NCBI GenBank assembly: GCA_030688105.1
Contig: JAUYIV010000124.1
Location: 1-7,496, forward strand
Length of the DNA: 7,496 nt
From: Actinomycetota bacterium
Lineage (GTDB): Bacteria > Actinomycetota > Acidimicrobiia > Spongiisociales > UBA11373
Direction of reading: 5' to 3'
Shown: piece after piece, positions 1 to 5,082 of the stretch
How the letters are laid out: each line of letters begins with the position of its first letter
Position numbering within the stretch: position 1 is the stretch's first letter
Program-made: the position numbers and the translations under genes
The notes under the pieces: generated by a model
The model's input: the letters and a program-made list of their open reading frames with translations, nothing else
Database searches by the model: none
Told to the model about the DNA's origin: nothing

Positions 1-1063
1 CCACGGTCTCCGCGACTTTCGCGACTTCCCCGGCCTCGGCGACTTCCGCGGCCCCGGCGACTTCGCTGGTTTCCGCGCCGGTGGGCTCTGCCACCGGCTC
101 GGGCTGGGTCTCGGGGCGGATGTCGATCCGATAGCCGCTCAGGCGCGCCGCGAGCCGGGCGTTTTGGCCTTCCTTGCCGATGGCGAGCGAGAGCTGGTGA
201 TCGGGAACGATCACGACCGCCTCCATCGCCTCGTCGTCGAGGACCACCTGGCGCACCTTCGCCGGGCTCAGTGCCTCGGCGATGAACTGCTTGACGTCGT
301 CCCGCCACTCCACGATGTCGACCTTCTCGCCGCGGAGCTCGTTGACCACCTGGCGGACCCGCGAGCCCCGGGAACCCACACACGCTCCGACCGGATCGAC
401 GTTCGGATCGCTCGACGCCACCGCGATCTTGGTACGGTGACCGGCGTCGCGAGCAATGGCCCTGATCTCCACGGTGCCCTCGACCAGCTCGGGCACCTCG
501 AGCTCGAACAGCCTTCTGATGAAGTCGGGGTGGCTCCGGCTGACGACGATCTGCGGGCCCTTTGTCTCGCCGCGGACCTCGAGAATGAGTGCCTTTACCC
601 GGGCACCCCGCTCGAGCCGCTCGTAGGCGATCCGCTCTCCCGCAGGCATCACCGCTTCGGCGTTGCCGAGATCGAGGATCACAGTGCGGTGATCGGACTG
701 CTGGACGATGCCGGTCACCAGGTCGCCCTCGCGACCCTCATAGATGTCGAACACCTGGGCCCGCTTGGCGTCACGGAGGCGCTGGAGGATGACTTGCTTG
801 GCGGTCTGGGCGCCGATCCGGCCAAAGTCGCCGGGAGTGTCCTCCCACTCACGGGTGACGTTGCCGTCCTCGTCGAGCTCCTGGCCGTACACCGTGATCT
901 CGCCGGTGTCCTGGTCGATGGTGACTCGGGCCTCCTCGGCCGCCCCAGGGCTGCGCTTGTAGGCGGACACGAGGGCGTTCGCCAGGGCGTCGAGGATGGT
1001 CTCCTTCGGCACCCCCTTCTCGCGCTCGAGCAGATCGAGCTCCTCCATGAAGTTCTCGTTCAT
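1..1063 (-). CDS. nusA: Transcription termination/antitermination factor NusA (C-terminus outside the window)
   Basis: NusA binds RNA polymerase and nascent RNA in the cytoplasm and modulates pausing, termination and antitermination. I translated 354 residues from the ATG at 1063-1061; the frame runs off the left edge. The N-terminal polymerase-binding domain covers about residues 1-110, an S1 domain about 112-178, and two KH domains about 200-318. Both KH signatures are clear: VGSRGSRVRQVVNEL near residue 229 and LAIGKEGQNARLAARLSG near 293. After residue 318 the protein becomes a low-complexity tail rich in Glu, Val and Ala. No acidic-repeat domains like those of the E. coli C-terminus are seen in the visible part. 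The start is supported by a GAGG Shine-Dalgarno 6 bases upstream and a 4-base ATGA overlap with the rimP stop, so the two are probably translationally coupled. Identification is by recognition of the motifs, with no database search. Confidence 0.97.
   Translation of the reverse strand, partial: MNENFMEELDLLEREKGVPKETILDALANALVSAYKRSPGAAEEARVTIDQDTGEITVYGQELDEDGNVTREWEDTPGDFGRIGAQTAKQVILQRLRDAKRAQVFDIYEGREGDLVTGIVQQSDHRTVILDLGNAEAVMPAGERIAYERLERGARVKALILEVRGETKGPQIVVSRSHPDFIRRLFELEVPELVEGTVEIRAIARDAGHRTKIAVASSDPNVDPVGACVGSRGSRVRQVVNELRGEKVDIVEWRDDVKQFIAEALSPAKVRQVVLDDEAMEAVVIVPDHQLSLAIGKEGQNARLAARLSGYRIDIRPETQPEPVAEPTGAETSEVAGAAEVAEAGEVAKVAETV
12..64 (-). repeat. Imperfect repeats encoding an EVA-rich NusA tail
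   Basis: The octamer GCGACTTC (minus strand GAAGTCGC) occurs at 21-28, 39-46 and 57-64, and GCGACTTT at 12-19. On the minus strand they encode repeated (E/K)VA units in the tail of NusA, after the second KH domain. The spacing is irregular (9 or 18 bases) and keeps the reading frame. This looks like slippage-derived low-complexity coding sequence in a disordered tail. Its full extent is cut by the window edge. Confidence 0.6.
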
Positions 1064-1551
1064 CCGTGACCTCGCTTGCCGGGCTTCGCCGGCTTCTCCC
1101 ACCGGAAGATGGTCCGAGCCTGGGTCACGACGTCCAGGGGAATGCGGCGGTCTCGGCCGTCGACGAGGAGGGCGACCGTGCCCTCACCGACCTCACTGAG
1201 GATGCCCCGGTGGCTCTGGGCTCCGTCGATGGGGGCCCGCGTCTTCACCAGGACCTCTCGCCCAACCGCCTTGCGGTACTGGTCGGGCCTGCGCAGCTTG
1301 CGTTCCAGGCCCGGCGAGCCCACCTCGAGGGTGTAGGGCCCGTCGACGACGCTCTCGTCGTCGAGGAGCCGCGAGACGCCACGGGCTAGGTCGGCGATGC
1401 GGTCGACTCCGAGGCCATTCGCGGCGTCGACGGTGACCCGCAGCACCCTGCCCGCGCCGCGGCCGAGCAGCTCGACATCGTCGAGCTCCACGCCTTCCGC
1501 GACGAGAAACGGCTCCAGGGTCTCCCAGAGCCGGCCATCGGCGTCTGCCAT
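1060..1551 (-). CDS. rimP: Ribosome maturation factor RimP
   Basis: RimP (older names YhbC/YlxS) helps mature the 30S ribosomal subunit and is usually encoded just before nusA, as here. The protein is 163 residues from the ATG at 1551-1549, a normal length for the family. The diagnostic segment YTLEVGSPGLERKLRRPDQY lies near residues 73-92 at the end of the N-terminal domain; the C-terminal SH3-like domain follows (REVLVKTR ... GILSEVGEGTVALLVDG). I chose this start because a GAGGAG Shine-Dalgarno (complement of 1559-1564) sits 7 bases upstream. The in-frame extension to 1596 would run through the leader hairpin and adds residues unlike RimP. The stop overlaps the nusA start by 4 bases (ATGA), so the pair forms one operon. 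Confidence 0.95.
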   Translation of the reverse strand: MADADGRLWETLEPFLVAEGVELDDVELLGRGAGRVLRVTVDAANGLGVDRIADLARGVSRLLDDESVVDGPYTLEVGSPGLERKLRRPDQYRKAVGREVLVKTRAPIDGAQSHRGILSEVGEGTVALLVDGRDRRIPLDVVTQARTIFRWEKPAKPGKRGHG

Positions 1552-1566
1552 CCGTCGACTCCTCAC

Positions 1567-1599
1567 AAAAACAGAAGTGGGGCTCGGAAGACCCACTTC
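1567..1599 (-). terminator. Terminator-like hairpin in the rimP-nusA leader (possible attenuator)
   Basis: On the minus strand, GAAGTGGG (1599-1592) and CCCACTTC (1581-1574) form a perfect 8-bp stem with a 10-base loop. It is followed two bases later by a run of five T (1571-1567) inside TGTTTTTG. This has the form of an intrinsic terminator, yet it sits between the likely promoter (-10 at 1625-1630) and the rimP Shine-Dalgarno (1559-1564). That placement suggests transcription attenuation of rimP-nusA. NusA autoregulation by termination in the ylxS-nusA leader is reported in Bacillus subtilis, so feedback by NusA is a reasonable inference. It could also simply end proS readthrough. Confidence 0.6.
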
Positions 1600-1624
1600 G
1601 AAGCGTCCCCTCGGTTGACGCGTG

Positions 1625-1633
1625 AGTATACCA
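1625..1633 (-). promoter_or_regulatory. Extended -10 promoter element for rimP-nusA
   Basis: On the minus strand the bases 1633-1625 read TGGTATACT: an extended -10 (TGn) followed by TATACT, five of six matches to TATAAT. This stands out in very GC-rich surroundings. Transcription would begin near 1618, giving a leader of about 67 bases that carries the terminator-like hairpin. No good TTGACA-like -35 is seen at 17 bp, which fits extended -10 promoters. It indicates that rimP-nusA can be transcribed independently of proS. Confidence 0.55.
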
Positions 1634-1656
1634 GGCGGTTTTCCGGCGAAAACGCC
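1634..1656. repeat. Inverted repeat upstream of the rimP -10
   Basis: GTTTTC (1638-1643) and GAAAAC (1648-1653) are complementary across four bases. The stem is extended by GGC (1634-1636) and GCC (1654-1656) with one bulged G at 1637. It lies 42 bases past the proS stop and in the -10/-35 spacer region of the rimP promoter. It could be a weak proS terminator without a T run, or an operator. The sequence does not decide. Confidence 0.35.
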
Positions 1657-1698
1657 CTCATGTGAGCCGATTGGGCGGTGATGAACGTCCCGAAGGCT

Positions 1699-3411
1699 TC
1701 AGCGGCGCTCGGCGACGATCGCCGCGACCACCTTCTCGGCAACCTGGCCGCTGGCCACCGACTCGGTGAAGCCATCCCGTCGACGGGTGATCTCGACCTC
1801 TCCGGAAGCCAGGCCCTTGGGACCGACGGTCACACGATACGGGATCCCGATCAGCTCCGCGTCGGCGAACTTCACCCCGGGCCGTTCGGCGCGATCGTCG
1901 ATGAGCGTCTCGATCCCGGCCTCCTCGAGCTCCCGGTAGATGCCCTCGGCGGCCGCCACGGTGGCGGCGTCCTCCATGGTGACCACGGTGACGACCGCCT
2001 CGTAGGGGGCGACCGCCACCGGCCACACGATCCCCTTGTCGTCGTGCGACGACTCGACGATGGCAGCGACGTTCCGGCCGACGCCGATGCCGTACGACCC
2101 CATCCAGATCTCTCGCTCCTCACCGTGCTCGTCGACCACCGTGGCCCCGAGCGCCTCGGCGTACTTGGTGCCCAGCTTGAAGATGTGGCCCACCTCGATG
2201 GAACGGCGTACCTGCACGGGCGACCCGCACTCGATGCATGGGTCCCCGAGCCTCGTGAGCCGTACGCCGAGCCACTGGTCGACGGCAATGTCCCGCTCCA
2301 CGTCGACGCCGCGCAGGTGCCGGTCGTCTCGGTTGGCCCCGGTCACCATGTTGAAGCGTCCCCGCAGTGCCGGGTCGGCGATCACCCGGAGGTGGCGGAC
2401 GCCAACCGCACCCAGGCTGCCGGGGTGGGCACCGAGGGCGGCGACGATCTCGTCGTCGTGGGCGGGACGGATGTCGAACGTCCCCAGGCCGTCGATCAGC
2501 TTCTGCTCCATCAACTCGTGGTCCCCGGGAAGCAGGATCAGCGTCAGCTCGCCCCCGACGACGTAGGCAAGCGTCTTGATCTGCCGCTCGGGGGAGGCGA
2601 AATCGAAGGCGTCGGCCAGGGCTGCGATGGTGCGGATCCCCGGGGTATCGAACTCCTCCGGCTCACCCTCCCACGGCTCGTCCTCGACGGGCGGGGCCCC
2701 AGATGTGGCCCGTTCGGTGTTGGCGGCGTACCCGCAGTTGGGGCACACCACGATGTCGTCCTCGCCGGCCTCGCTCTCCACCATGAACTCGACCGACTCC
2801 TTGCCGCCCATCGTCCCCGACGAGGCGTGCACCGGGATCGCCTCCACCCCGAGACGCTCGAAGATCCTCGAGTAGGCCTCGCGGTGCGCCTCGAACTGGG
2901 CGTCGAGGCCTGAGGGGTCCACGTCGAAGGAGTACGAGTCCTTCATCGTGAACTCCCGGACGCGGAGCAGCCCGCCCCTGGGGCGGGGCTCATCGCGGAA
3001 CTTCGTCTGAAGGTGGTACCAGAGCTGCGGCAGTTGGCGATAAGACGACAGCTCGGTGGCGATCAGCGTGAAGATCTCCTCATGAGTGATCGCGAGGAGC
3101 ATGTCGCTCTCCTTGCGGTCCTGGAACTTGACGACGATCCCTTCGACGTCGTCCCAGCGCCCGGTCTTCTTCCAAGGATCGGCCGGGTGCACCACGGGTA
3201 GCAGCATCTCCTGCCCTCCGATGCGGTCCATCTCCTCGCGGATGATCCGCTCGACCTTGGTGGCGACCCGCTTCCCCAGCGGCAGCAGTGACCACGAACC
3301 CGCCATGAGGCGCCGGACGAAGCCCCCGCGCACCAGCAGCCGGTGATTCGCCGACTCGGCATCGGCAGGATCGTCCCGCAGCGTGGGGATGAAGGCTCGG
3401 GACCAGCGCAT
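1699..3411 (-). CDS. proS: Prolyl-tRNA synthetase, bacterial type with editing (INS) domain
   Basis: This class II synthetase attaches proline to tRNA(Pro) in the cytoplasm. It has 570 residues from the ATG at 3411, close to the E. coli enzyme. The motif 1 region is about residues 43-76, motif 2 about 138-163 (FRDEPRPRGGLLRVREFTMKD), and motif 3 is GSYGIGVGR at 438-446. Between motifs 2 and 3 lies the INS editing domain (about 220-400), starting after GTMGGKESVEFM. It includes Lys279, which matches the conserved editing-domain lysine, and GAN near 358. CPNC (223-226) and CIEC (392-395) flank it as paired Cys motifs. The anticodon-binding domain is about 465-570. The frame stays open up to a GTG at 3468, but that extension is only translated GGGAGGC repeats, so I take the ATG. 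No Shine-Dalgarno precedes it, so a short-leader or leaderless mRNA is possible. Confidence 0.95.
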   Translation of the reverse strand: MRWSRAFIPTLRDDPADAESANHRLLVRGGFVRRLMAGSWSLLPLGKRVATKVERIIREEMDRIGGQEMLLPVVHPADPWKKTGRWDDVEGIVVKFQDRKESDMLLAITHEEIFTLIATELSSYRQLPQLWYHLQTKFRDEPRPRGGLLRVREFTMKDSYSFDVDPSGLDAQFEAHREAYSRIFERLGVEAIPVHASSGTMGGKESVEFMVESEAGEDDIVVCPNCGYAANTERATSGAPPVEDEPWEGEPEEFDTPGIRTIAALADAFDFASPERQIKTLAYVVGGELTLILLPGDHELMEQKLIDGLGTFDIRPAHDDEIVAALGAHPGSLGAVGVRHLRVIADPALRGRFNMVTGANRDDRHLRGVDVERDIAVDQWLGVRLTRLGDPCIECGSPVQVRRSIEVGHIFKLGTKYAEALGATVVDEHGEEREIWMGSYGIGVGRNVAAIVESSHDDKGIVWPVAVAPYEAVVTVVTMEDAATVAAAEGIYRELEEAGIETLIDDRAERPGVKFADAELIGIPYRVTVGPKGLASGEVEITRRRDGFTESVASGQVAEKVVAAIVAERR

Positions 3412-3431
3412 GAGGCGTTGGAGGTTAGTGA

Positions 3432-3473
3432 GGAAGCCTCCCGCCTCCCGCCTCCCGCCTCCAGCCACCAGCC
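3432..3473 (-). repeat. Heptanucleotide tandem array (GGGAGGC type) in front of proS
   Basis: With a strict 7-base period the plus strand reads ggaagcc, then tcccgcc three times (3439-3459), then tccagcc (3460-3466) and accagcc (3467-3473). On the minus strand the core is GGGAGGC in tandem, with degenerate outer units. It lies 21 bases upstream of the proS start codon. The G-runs on the minus strand could form a G-quadruplex. It is related in period and pattern (GGGNNNC) to the arrays at 3578, 4406 and 5927. Confidence 0.8.
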
Positions 3474-3480
3474 AGAGGGT

Positions 3481-3542
3481 CCTCCCCCGCCGTCTTCGGC
3501 GGGGGAGGTGGATGCCGGACGAAGCCCGGCAGACGGAGGGGG
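3481..3542. repeat. Two-hairpin REP-like palindromic element
   Basis: The first hairpin is a perfect 12-bp stem, CCTCCCCCGCCG (3481-3492) with CGGCGGGGGAGG (3497-3508), around a TCTT loop. The second is TGCCGG (3513-3518) with CCGGCA (3526-3531). The right end GGAGGGGG (3535-3542) is complementary to the left CCTCCCCC apart from one shifted base. In addition, 3484-3495 can pair with 3531-3542 at 11 of 12 positions, giving an alternative fold exclusive with the first hairpin. No T run follows on either strand, so it is not a classical terminator. The layout recalls repetitive extragenic palindromes of other bacteria. As it lies in the likely proS leader, a role as a switchable RNA structure is also possible. 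Confidence 0.55.
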
Positions 3543-3558
3543 CAACGGAGACAGCGTG

Positions 3559-3570
3559 CGCGTCGACGCG
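3559..3570. repeat. Perfect 12-bp palindrome
   Basis: CGCGTCGACGCG is a perfect palindrome between the divergent proS and merR-type genes. It could be a binding site for a dimeric regulator, but GC-rich palindromes of this size also occur by chance, and no second copy is seen in the window. Confidence 0.3.
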
Positions 3571-3577
3571 ACTCTTC

Positions 3578-3598
3578 CCGGGCGCCGGGCGTCGGGCG
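3578..3598 (+). repeat. Heptanucleotide tandem array (GGGCGYC type)
   Basis: Three 7-base units, ccgggcg, ccgggcg, tcgggcg, are followed by a partial tcg. In phase with the other arrays this is GGGCGCC, GGGCGTC, GGGCGTC. It ends 7 bases before the -35 of the merR-type promoter. Non-coding on both strands as far as I can judge. Confidence 0.7.
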
Positions 3599-3605
3599 TC
3601 GATCC

Positions 3606-3636
3606 TTGACCCTCACGTTGCGTGAGGCTCTACGGT
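3606..3636 (+). promoter_or_regulatory. MerR-type promoter with operator dyad in a 19-bp spacer
   Basis: A -35 TTGACC (3606-3611) and a -10 TACGGT (3631-3636) are separated by exactly 19 bp. The spacer holds the perfect dyad CCTCACG-TTG-CGTGAGG (3611-3627). An over-long spacer with a centred operator is the hallmark of promoters activated by MerR proteins, which untwist the DNA to realign the two elements. The dyad is similar to the CTCACG...CGTGAG operator I recall from the Streptomyces tipA promoter. Transcription would start near 3643, about 3 bases before the ATG. The gene is therefore probably autoregulated and (nearly) leaderless. Confidence 0.8.
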
Positions 3637-3645
3637 GCTCTCGTC

Positions 3646-4404
3646 ATGGAACAGACGCTGACCGTCGGTGAGATCTCCCGGCTGGCCGGGGTGACGATCC
3701 GCGCCCTCCATCACTACGACGCGATCGGGCTGGTGGTCCCCACGGAGCGGACTGAAGCCGGATACCGGCTCTATGGCGATCGGGAGGTGGCCCGGCTCCA
3801 GGAGGTGCTCTTCTTCCGGGAGCTGGGTTTCGGGCTGGACGAGATCAAAGAGATCGTCGAGCGGCCCGAGTACGACCGGACGAGCGCCTTGGCCAGACAG
3901 CGAGAGCTCCTCGAGGCGAAGGGGGAGCGGCTCCTGAGGATGATCGATGCCGTGGACGCCGCAGTCGACGCAGAGAGACGAGGCATCAGGATGAACAAGG
4001 AAGAGATGCTGGAGGTGTTCGGGGACTTCGACCCGGCCGAGTACGTGGAGGAGGTCCGGAAGCGCTGGGGTGGAACCGAGGCGTTCGCCGAGTCGAATCG
4101 CCGGGTAGCCCGCTACACCAAGCAGGACTGGGAGCGCCTGGGGGCGGAGGCCGCGGCCATCAACGAGGCGTTCATCGCCCTCATGGACGGCGGCACCCCT
4201 GCCGACTCCCCCGAGGCAATGGACGCCGCCGAACGGCATCGCGCCCACATCACCAAGTGGTTCTACGAGTGCTCACTGGAGATCCACGAGGGCCTAGGGC
4301 GGATGTACGTCGACGACTCGAGGTTCACCGAGAACATCGACAAGGCGACGCCGGGCCTGGCGAGGTACATGTCGGAGGCGATCCGGGCGACCGCGCGCAG
4401 ATGA
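3646..4404 (+). CDS. MerR-family regulator of the TipAL type (drug-binding TipAS domain)
   Basis: A cytoplasmic DNA-binding activator of 252 residues, nearly the same as Streptomyces TipAL (253). The N-terminal winged helix covers about residues 5-70 (TVGEISRLAGVTIRALHHYDAIGLV; EAGYRLY), a dimerisation helix about 73-115, and a TipAS-like domain about 120-250. In TipAL this domain binds thiopeptide antibiotics, which bond covalently to one Cys. Here the only cysteine, Cys209 in KWFYECSLEIHEGL, appears to match it. TipAS-type domains also bind other molecules, so the true ligand is unknown. I chose the ATG at 3646 over the in-frame GTG at 3622 because the GTG lies inside the operator, upstream of the predicted transcription start. 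No Shine-Dalgarno precedes the ATG, as expected for a leaderless message. The next gene starts 139 bases downstream on the same strand. Confidence 0.9.
   Translation: MEQTLTVGEISRLAGVTIRALHHYDAIGLVVPTERTEAGYRLYGDREVARLQEVLFFRELGFGLDEIKEIVERPEYDRTSALARQRELLEAKGERLLRMIDAVDAAVDAERRGIRMNKEEMLEVFGDFDPAEYVEEVRKRWGGTEAFAESNRRVARYTKQDWERLGAEAAAINEAFIALMDGGTPADSPEAMDAAERHRAHITKWFYECSLEIHEGLGRMYVDDSRFTENIDKATPGLARYMSEAIRATARR
3980..3993 (+). promoter_or_regulatory. Internal Shine-Dalgarno and ATG for a stand-alone TipAS-like protein
   Basis: GAGG (3980-3983) lies 7 bases before an in-frame ATG (3991-3993) at codon 116 of the TipAL-like gene. Initiation here would yield 137 residues covering just the ligand-binding domain, without the DNA-binding part. 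In Streptomyces, tipA is known to make both TipAL and the shorter TipAS (144 residues) from one in-frame message. The main start has no Shine-Dalgarno while this one does, which favours real use. Confidence 0.5.
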
Positions 4405-4405
4405 T

Positions 4406-4480
4406 CGTTACCCGTTACCGGTTGCCCGTTCCCCGTCTCCTGGAGGTCCGTCGGGCAACGGGTAGCCGGCGACGGGTGAT
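4406..4480. repeat. Opposed arrays of GGGNNNC heptamers forming an inverted repeat
   Basis: From 4406 the plus strand reads cgttacc, cgttacc, ggttgcc, cgttccc, cgtctcc. On the minus strand and in phase, 4434-4407 is GGGGAAC, GGGCAAC, CGGTAAC, GGGTAAC. From 4453 the plus strand reads GGGCAAC, GGGTAGC, CGGCGAC, GGGTGAT. The two half-arrays face each other, so GTTGCCCG (4421-4428) pairs perfectly with CGGGCAAC (4452-4459), and the stem extends outward with a few mismatches. It starts right after the TipAL-like stop codon and could act as a transcript-ending or stabilising hairpin, though no T run follows. Confidence 0.7.
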
Positions 4481-4505
4481 CGAGCGGGCCGCCGGCTGAG
4501 ATCCT

Positions 4506-4547
4506 TGTCACACTTTGGGCCGGCTCGAGCGAGGACCGCGGTGTGAC
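4506..4547 (+). promoter_or_regulatory. Candidate promoter/operator in front of the sigma factor gene
   Basis: TGTCACA (4506-4512) equals the -35 motif described for ECF41-type promoters (TGTCACA-n16-CGTC), but no CGTC is found at the expected distance. The same bases also form one arm of a 7-bp inverted repeat, GTCACAC (4507-4513) with GTGTGAC (4541-4547), whose second arm contains the GTG start codon. A flanking pair CGAGCGGGCC (4481-4490) and GGCCGGCTCG (4518-4527) matches at 9 of 10 positions. If TGTCACA were the -35, transcription would start about at the GTG. Tentative. Confidence 0.35.
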
Positions 4548-5082
4548 GGCGACGAAGGAAACGCCAAGCGCGGTGGAACGGGTCACGAACGACGGGTTCG
4601 ACGAGTTCTACCGCCACCATCGGCACCGGCTGATCGCCCTTGCCTACGCCGTGTCGGGTAGCCGCCTCGGCGCCGAGGACCTCGCCCACGACGCCCTCGA
4701 GGCGGCGTACCGCGACTGGGACCGCATCCGAGACCTGGACAACCCGACGGCATGGGTGCAGCGCATGGTCACCAACAGGGCTGTCTCGGCGTATCGACGA
4801 CGGTTGTCCGAACTGCGCACCCTGACGCGGCTGCGGAGCGAAACGCACACTGTTGCCTTCCCGAATTTGCGGAGCGAGACCGAGTGGCTGTGGGCGGAAG
4901 TTCGACGCCTGCCCCGCCGCCAGGTACAGGTCGTCGCCCTCACCTACGTGGAGGGGTTGTCGATGCCGGAGATCGCCCGCGTCCTGGGCATATCCAAGGA
5001 GTCCGTCAACACCCACCTTCGCCGAGCCCGCGGGACCTTGGCCCGGCTCATCGAGATCACCCACCCTGAGGAGACGCCATGA
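4543..5082 (+). CDS. ECF-type RNA polymerase sigma factor
   Basis: An alternative sigma factor of 179 residues with only the two essential domains. Region 2 (about 18-85) contains DEFYRHHRHRLIALAYAVSG and ...AEDLAHDALEAAYRDWDRI; region 4 (about 118-170) contains LPRRQVQVVALTYVEGLSMPEIARVLGISKESV, a clear helix-turn-helix. It would direct RNA polymerase to a small set of promoters, possibly its own. The GTG start has a GAGGA Shine-Dalgarno (4531-4535) 7 bases upstream. The stop overlaps the ATG of the next gene by 4 bases (ATGA), so the two products are made together, as is usual for ECF sigma factors and their membrane partners. There is no C-terminal SnoaL-like extension, so it is not a typical ECF41 protein. 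The exact ECF group needs a profile search. Confidence 0.9.
   Translation: MTATKETPSAVERVTNDGFDEFYRHHRHRLIALAYAVSGSRLGAEDLAHDALEAAYRDWDRIRDLDNPTAWVQRMVTNRAVSAYRRRLSELRTLTRLRSETHTVAFPNLRSETEWLWAEVRRLPRRQVQVVALTYVEGLSMPEIARVLGISKESVNTHLRRARGTLARLIEITHPEETP

Noticed and set aside
164..1069. Open frame of 301 codons on the plus strand
   Set aside because: It is antisense to nusA, with no ribosome site and shadow-like composition.
1552..1596. N-terminal extension of rimP to 1596
   Set aside because: It would translate the leader hairpin and T run, while the ATG at 1551 has a strong Shine-Dalgarno at the right distance.
1678..2913. Long open frame of 411 codons on the plus strand
   Set aside because: It is antisense to proS, whose motifs are unmistakable. 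The peptide is rich in Asp, Gly, His and Pro as expected from a GC-rich shadow frame and matches nothing I know.
3412..3468. N-terminal extension of proS to a GTG at 3468
   Set aside because: The extra 19 codons are the translated GGGAGGC repeat. The 570-residue form already matches the normal family start and length.
3432..3473. CRISPR array
   Set aside because: The repeats are 7 bases long and contiguous, with no spacers and no cas genes nearby.
3412..3605. T-box or other known riboswitch in front of proS
   Set aside because: I see no T-box sequence and no specifier-loop arrangement; the structure is better described as a REP-like element.
3622..3645. GTG at 3622 as the start of the MerR-type gene
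   Set aside because: It lies inside the operator dyad, upstream of the predicted transcription start, and the family begins at the ATG at 3646.
3613..4248. Minus-strand open frame of 211 codons opposite the TipAL-like gene
   Set aside because: The plus-strand gene has clear domains and a matching promoter. The minus frame has the composition of a shadow.
4408..5064. Minus-strand open frame of 218 codons opposite the sigma factor gene
   Set aside because: It covers the heptamer array and the antisense of sigma regions 2 and 4, with no recognisable domain.
4543..5082. ECF41-type sigma factor with a SnoaL domain
   Set aside because: The protein ends right after region 4 at 179 residues, and the next gene is a membrane protein, not a SnoaL-like domain.
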